A DNA stretch of 64,000 nucleotides from Gluconacetobacter sacchari. Lineage in GTDB: Bacteria; Pseudomonadota; Alphaproteobacteria; Acetobacterales; Acetobacteraceae. The notes below the pieces were generated by a model. It was not told the origin of the DNA. It ran no database searches and saw only the letters and a list, made by a program, of their open reading frames with translations. The DNA lies in NCBI RefSeq assembly GCF_014174255.1, contig NZ_JABEQJ010000019.1, forward strand, positions 1 to 64,000, written 5' to 3'. Below are positions 60,981 through 64,000 of this stretch, one piece after another. Numbering within the stretch: the first letter of the stretch is position 1; every line of letters starts with the position of its first letter. Both the position numbers and the translations under genes were made by a program.

Positions 60981-62471
60981 ATGCCAGCGATTGCCGAAAC
61001 CCGCGATACGGTCGAGAGTCTGGGCCAGTCCACCTATAAATGGGGTTTCGAGACCGAGATCGAGATGGACATGGCCCCCAAGGGCCTGACCGAAGAGACG
61101 ATCCGCCTGATCTCGCACCGCAAGCAGGAGCCCGAGTGGCTGCTGGAATGGCGGCTGAAGGCGTTTCAGGCCTGGCAGGGCATGACCGAGCCGGGCTGGG
61201 CCAAGGTCAGCCATCCGCCGATCGATTTCCAGGACGCGCATTATTATGCCGCGCCGAAGAAGAAGGCCGGGCCGAAATCGCTGGAGGAGGTCGATCCGGA
61301 ACTGCTGCGCACCTATGAGAAGCTGGGGATTCCGCTGCACGAGCAGGCGCTGCTGGCGGGCGTGGAACTGCCCGAGGGCGAGGTGGCGCGGCCGCCGGTG
61401 GCGGTGGATGCGGTGTTCGACAGCGTGTCGGTGGTGACCACCTTCCGCGAGACGCTGGCCAAGGCCGGCGTGATCTTCTGCCCCATTTCCGAGGCGGTGC
61501 GCGAGCATCCCGACCTGGTGCGCCGCTATCTGGGCAGCGTGGTGCCGGCGGCCGACAATTTCTATGCGGCGCTCAATTCGGCCGTCTTTACCGACGGGTC
61601 GTTCGTCTACGTGCCCGAGGGCGTGCGCTGCCCGATGGAGCTTTCGACCTATTTCCGCATTAATGCGCGCAATACCGGACAGTTCGAGCGCACGCTGATC
61701 GTGGTCGAGGACGGGGCGTCGGTCTCGTACCTGGAGGGCTGCACCGCGCCGATGCGCGACGAGAACCAGTTGCACGCGGCGGTGGTCGAACTGGTGGCGA
61801 TGACGGATTCGTCGATCAAATATTCGACCGTGCAGAACTGGTATCCGGGCGACGAGCAGGGGCGCGGCGGGATCTATAATTTCGTGACCAAGCGCGGCGT
61901 GTGCCGCGGTGACCGGTCCAAGATCTCGTGGACGCAGGTGGAGACCGGATCGGCCATCACCTGGAAATATCCGTCCTGCATCCTTCAGGGCGACGGCGCG
62001 GTGGGCGAGTTCTATTCGGTCGCGGTGACCAACAACCACCAGCAGGCCGATACCGGGACCAAGATGATCCATCTGGGGCGCAATACGCGCTCGACGATCA
62101 TCGCCAAGACCATCAGCGCCGGGCAGTCCGACAGCACCTATCGCGGGCTGGTGCGGATGATGCCCAAGGCGGCGGGCGCGCGGAACTTCACCCAGTGCGA
62201 CAGCCTGCTGATCGGCGACCGGTGCGGGGCGCATACCGTGCCCTATATCGAAAGCCGCAACCTGTCGGCCAAGATCGAGCACGAGGCGACGACCTCGAAG
62301 ATTTCGGAAGACCAGTTGTTCTATTGCCGCCAGCGCGGCCTGTCCGAGGAAGACGCGGTGGGCCTGATCGTGAACGGCTTCTGCAAGGACGTGCTGAAGG
62401 AACTGCCGATGGAATTCGCGGTCGAGGCCCAGAAGCTGTTGCAGATCAGCCTTGAAGGCAGCGTGGGCTGA
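60981..62471 (+). CDS. sufB: Fe-S cluster assembly protein SufB
   Basis: A 496-residue scaffold subunit of the SufBCD complex, which builds iron-sulfur clusters in the cytoplasm. [10 protein letters not shown] near the start, [21 protein letters not shown], and [16 protein letters not shown] are typical. The segment [20 protein letters not shown] holds the conserved Cys. ATG 60981 behind AGGAAG. sufC follows after 6 bp. Confidence 0.95.
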   Translation: MPAIAETRDTVESLGQSTYKWGFETEIEMDMAPKGLTEETIRLISHRKQEPEWLLEWRLKAFQAWQGMTEPGWAKVSHPPIDFQDAHYYAAPKKKAGPKSLEEVDPELLRTYEKLGIPLHEQALLAGVELPEGEVARPPVAVDAVFDSVSVVTTFRETLAKAGVIFCPISEAVREHPDLVRRYLGSVVPAADNFYAALNSAVFTDGSFVYVPEGVRCPMELSTYFRINARNTGQFERTLIVVEDGASVSYLEGCTAPMRDENQLHAAVVELVAMTDSSIKYSTVQNWYPGDEQGRGGIYNFVTKRGVCRGDRSKISWTQVETGSAITWKYPSCILQGDGAVGEFYSVAVTNNHQQADTGTKMIHLGRNTRSTIIAKTISAGQSDSTYRGLVRMMPKAAGARNFTQCDSLLIGDRCGAHTVPYIESRNLSAKIEHEATTSKISEDQLFYCRQRGLSEEDAVGLIVNGFCKDVLKELPMEFAVEAQKLLQISLEGSVG

Positions 62472-62477
62472 ACGGAG

Positions 62478-63260
62478 ATGAGTGACGTGAGCAACGAATT
62501 TTTGCGGATTGCCGGCCTGTGCGCCCGGATTTCGGACAATGGCGTGGACAAGGAGATCCTGCGCGGCGTCGACCTGGAGATTCCGGCCGGGGAGATCCAT
62601 GCCATCATGGGACCGAACGGGTCGGGCAAATCCACGCTCTCCTACGTCCTGGCCGGGCGCGAGGATTACGAGGTGACGGCCGGCAGCGCGACCTTCAAGG
62701 GCCAGGACCTGCTGGCGCTGGAGCCGGAGGAGCGCGCGGCGCTGGGGCTGTTCCTGGCGTTTCAGGCGCCGGTCGAACTGCCGGGCGTCAATAACGCGAA
62801 TTTCCTGCGGACGGCGGTGAACGCGGTGCGGCGCGCGCGCGGGCAGGAGGAACTGGACGCGGTGGCCTTCCTGAAGGCGGTGCGGCAGGAGACGAAGCAC
62901 CTGTCGATGTCCGACGACATGCTGAAGCGCAACGTGAATGTCGGCTTCTCGGGTGGCGAGAAGAAGCGCAACGAGGTGTTGCAGATGCGGATGCTGAACC
63001 CGTCTTTCGCCATTCTGGACGAGACGGACAGCGGGCTGGACATCGACGCGCTGCGTATCGTGGCCGAGGGCGTCAATTCATTGCGCGCGCCGGATTTCTC
63101 GGCGCTGGTCATCACCCATCACCAGCGGCTGCTGGATTATATCGTGCCCGACCGGATCCATGTGATGGCCCGCGGGCGCATCATCCATAGCGGCGGCCCG
63201 GAACTGGCCAAGCAGCTTGAGGCCCAGGGCTATGCCCGTTTCCTGGCGGAGGCCGCGTGA
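62478..63260 (+). CDS. sufC: Fe-S cluster assembly ATPase SufC
   Basis: A 260-residue ABC-type ATPase that powers the SufBCD scaffold. Walker A GPNGSGKST near residue 52, Q-loop LAFQAPVELPG, signature FSGGEKKRNEVLQM, Walker B AILDETDSGLDID and the switch His in ITHHQRLL are all intact. Its TGA overlaps the sufD GTG by four bases. Confidence 0.95.
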   Translation: MSDVSNEFLRIAGLCARISDNGVDKEILRGVDLEIPAGEIHAIMGPNGSGKSTLSYVLAGREDYEVTAGSATFKGQDLLALEPEERAALGLFLAFQAPVELPGVNNANFLRTAVNAVRRARGQEELDAVAFLKAVRQETKHLSMSDDMLKRNVNVGFSGGEKKRNEVLQMRMLNPSFAILDETDSGLDIDALRIVAEGVNSLRAPDFSALVITHHQRLLDYIVPDRIHVMARGRIIHSGGPELAKQLEAQGYARFLAEAA

Positions 63261-64000
63261 ACGCGATCGCGCCCGTCGGCGTCAGCGCCGCCGCGTTCCT
63301 GAGCCGCTGCGCGGACGTGGACGGGAACGCCGTGCGGCTGGCCGCGGCGGACCTGCTGCGCCGGGTGGGGTTGCCCCGGGCGGGGGTCGAGGCGTGGAAA
63401 TATACCTCGCTGCGGACGCTGGCGGATATTCCGTTCGCCGGCGCGCCGGCGCGGCCCGATGGGGCGGCGGTCGACCGCCTGCTGGCCGATCTGGCGCGGG
63501 TCCATGCGCTGGAGGCCGATCTGCCGCGTGCGGTCATGGTCAATGGCCGTTTCGCGCCCGAGCTGTCGCGCCTGCCGGATGGGGTGTCGGTGGCGCGTTT
63601 CTCCGCCGCCGGGGATCTGGCGCCGCATGGCGATGTCGCCAGCGCGCTGAATGCGCTGCTGGCCGAGGACGGGCTGACGCTGACGGTGGCGGCCGGCGTC
63701 GATGCCGGGCGGATGGCGCTGCTGTCGGTTGTGGTCGCGCCCGATGGCGCCGTGCTGTCGGTTCATCCCCGGCACCGGATCGTGCTGGAGGGGGGGGCGC
63801 GCCTGTCGGTGCTGGACCTGTCGGTCGGGCGGGGGGATTATCTGAACAATCCGGTGCTGGATATCGCGGTCGCGGAGGGCGCGCATCTGGTCCATGCCAA
63901 GTTGCAGGCCGAGGATGCCGCCGCCCGGCATCTGGCGGTGGTGCATGCCGAAATCGGGGCCGATGCGTCCTATGACAGCTTTACCCTGACGTTGGGAGGT
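63257..64000 (+). CDS. sufD: Fe-S cluster assembly protein SufD (partial)
   Basis: A frame from GTG 63257 (GTGA overlap with sufC) open to the right edge, 248 codons. WKYTSLRTLADIPF near residue 52 and RHRIVLEGGARLSVLDLS near 175 match SufD, the second scaffold protein, with a beta-helical core. The C-terminal third is outside the window. It completes sufBCD; sufS and sufE or sufU would be expected beyond. Confidence 0.9.
   Translation, partial: MNAIAPVGVSAAAFLSRCADVDGNAVRLAAADLLRRVGLPRAGVEAWKYTSLRTLADIPFAGAPARPDGAAVDRLLADLARVHALEADLPRAVMVNGRFAPELSRLPDGVSVARFSAAGDLAPHGDVASALNALLAEDGLTLTVAAGVDAGRMALLSVVVAPDGAVLSVHPRHRIVLEGGARLSVLDLSVGRGDYLNNPVLDIAVAEGAHLVHAKLQAEDAAARHLAVVHAEIGADASYDSFTLTLGG

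Overview
The window is GC-rich chromosomal DNA of an alphaproteobacterium, most likely an acetic acid bacterium (Acetobacteraceae). The main reason is a three-subunit membrane dehydrogenase of the D-sorbitol-dehydrogenase type (Tat small subunit, triheme cytochrome c, GMC flavoprotein). Other periplasmic redox enzymes, an OprB sugar porin and a suf operon led by an Rrf2 regulator fit this. The genus is inference; no rRNA or tRNA gene is visible.

Positions 1-6260 are an accessory, AT-rich, rearranged island. It starts inside a transposase (probably IS66-like) and holds a 1082-residue repeat-rich secreted-type protein on the minus strand. A small gene of unknown family sits 15 bp upstream of it. 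The small gene plus the start of the big gene occur again 1.5 kb away, where the big gene is reduced to a stub that has lost its ATG. A third, diverged unit is fused into one 207-residue chimera. A decayed IS5-like transposase lies between the copies. I read this as a duplicated and decaying polymorphic secreted-protein/partner module; it is the least explained part of the window.

Positions 6600-17650 hold an AsmA-like protein, an FMN reductase, two lipoproteins and a glycan-use cluster: GH35 and GH36-like glycosidases against a NagP-like transporter and NagA. The GH36-like and transporter genes overlap head to head and both lack their normal N-termini. An SPFH/RHH pair with a strong operator-like palindrome follows.

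Positions 17700-34900 hold the SLDH-like complex, an OprB porin, two GlcG/HbpS-like proteins, an APC permease, an IclR regulator with two matching operator cores, MFS carriers, a LysR regulator next to an AHL-lactonase-like enzyme, and an adenine deaminase operon.

Positions 34900-53500 are mixed metabolism: Nudix, PAP2, TPR-sulfotransferase, MYG1, SDR, aldehyde dehydrogenase, class A beta-lactamase, IlvE, RidA with a diheme peroxidase, an exported phosphoesterase, zinc alcohol dehydrogenase and an M20 amidohydrolase. Next comes a compact periplasmic module of Tat amine-oxidase-like flavoprotein, cytochrome c and exported RidA, which together suggest respiratory amine oxidation with built-in imine clearance.

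Positions 53500-64000 hold a minus-strand operon (divergent PEP-carboxylase-like protein, metallo-hydrolase, S10 carboxypeptidase), a DUF445 protein, and the suf operon (Rrf2 regulator, sufB, sufC, partial sufD) running off the right edge.
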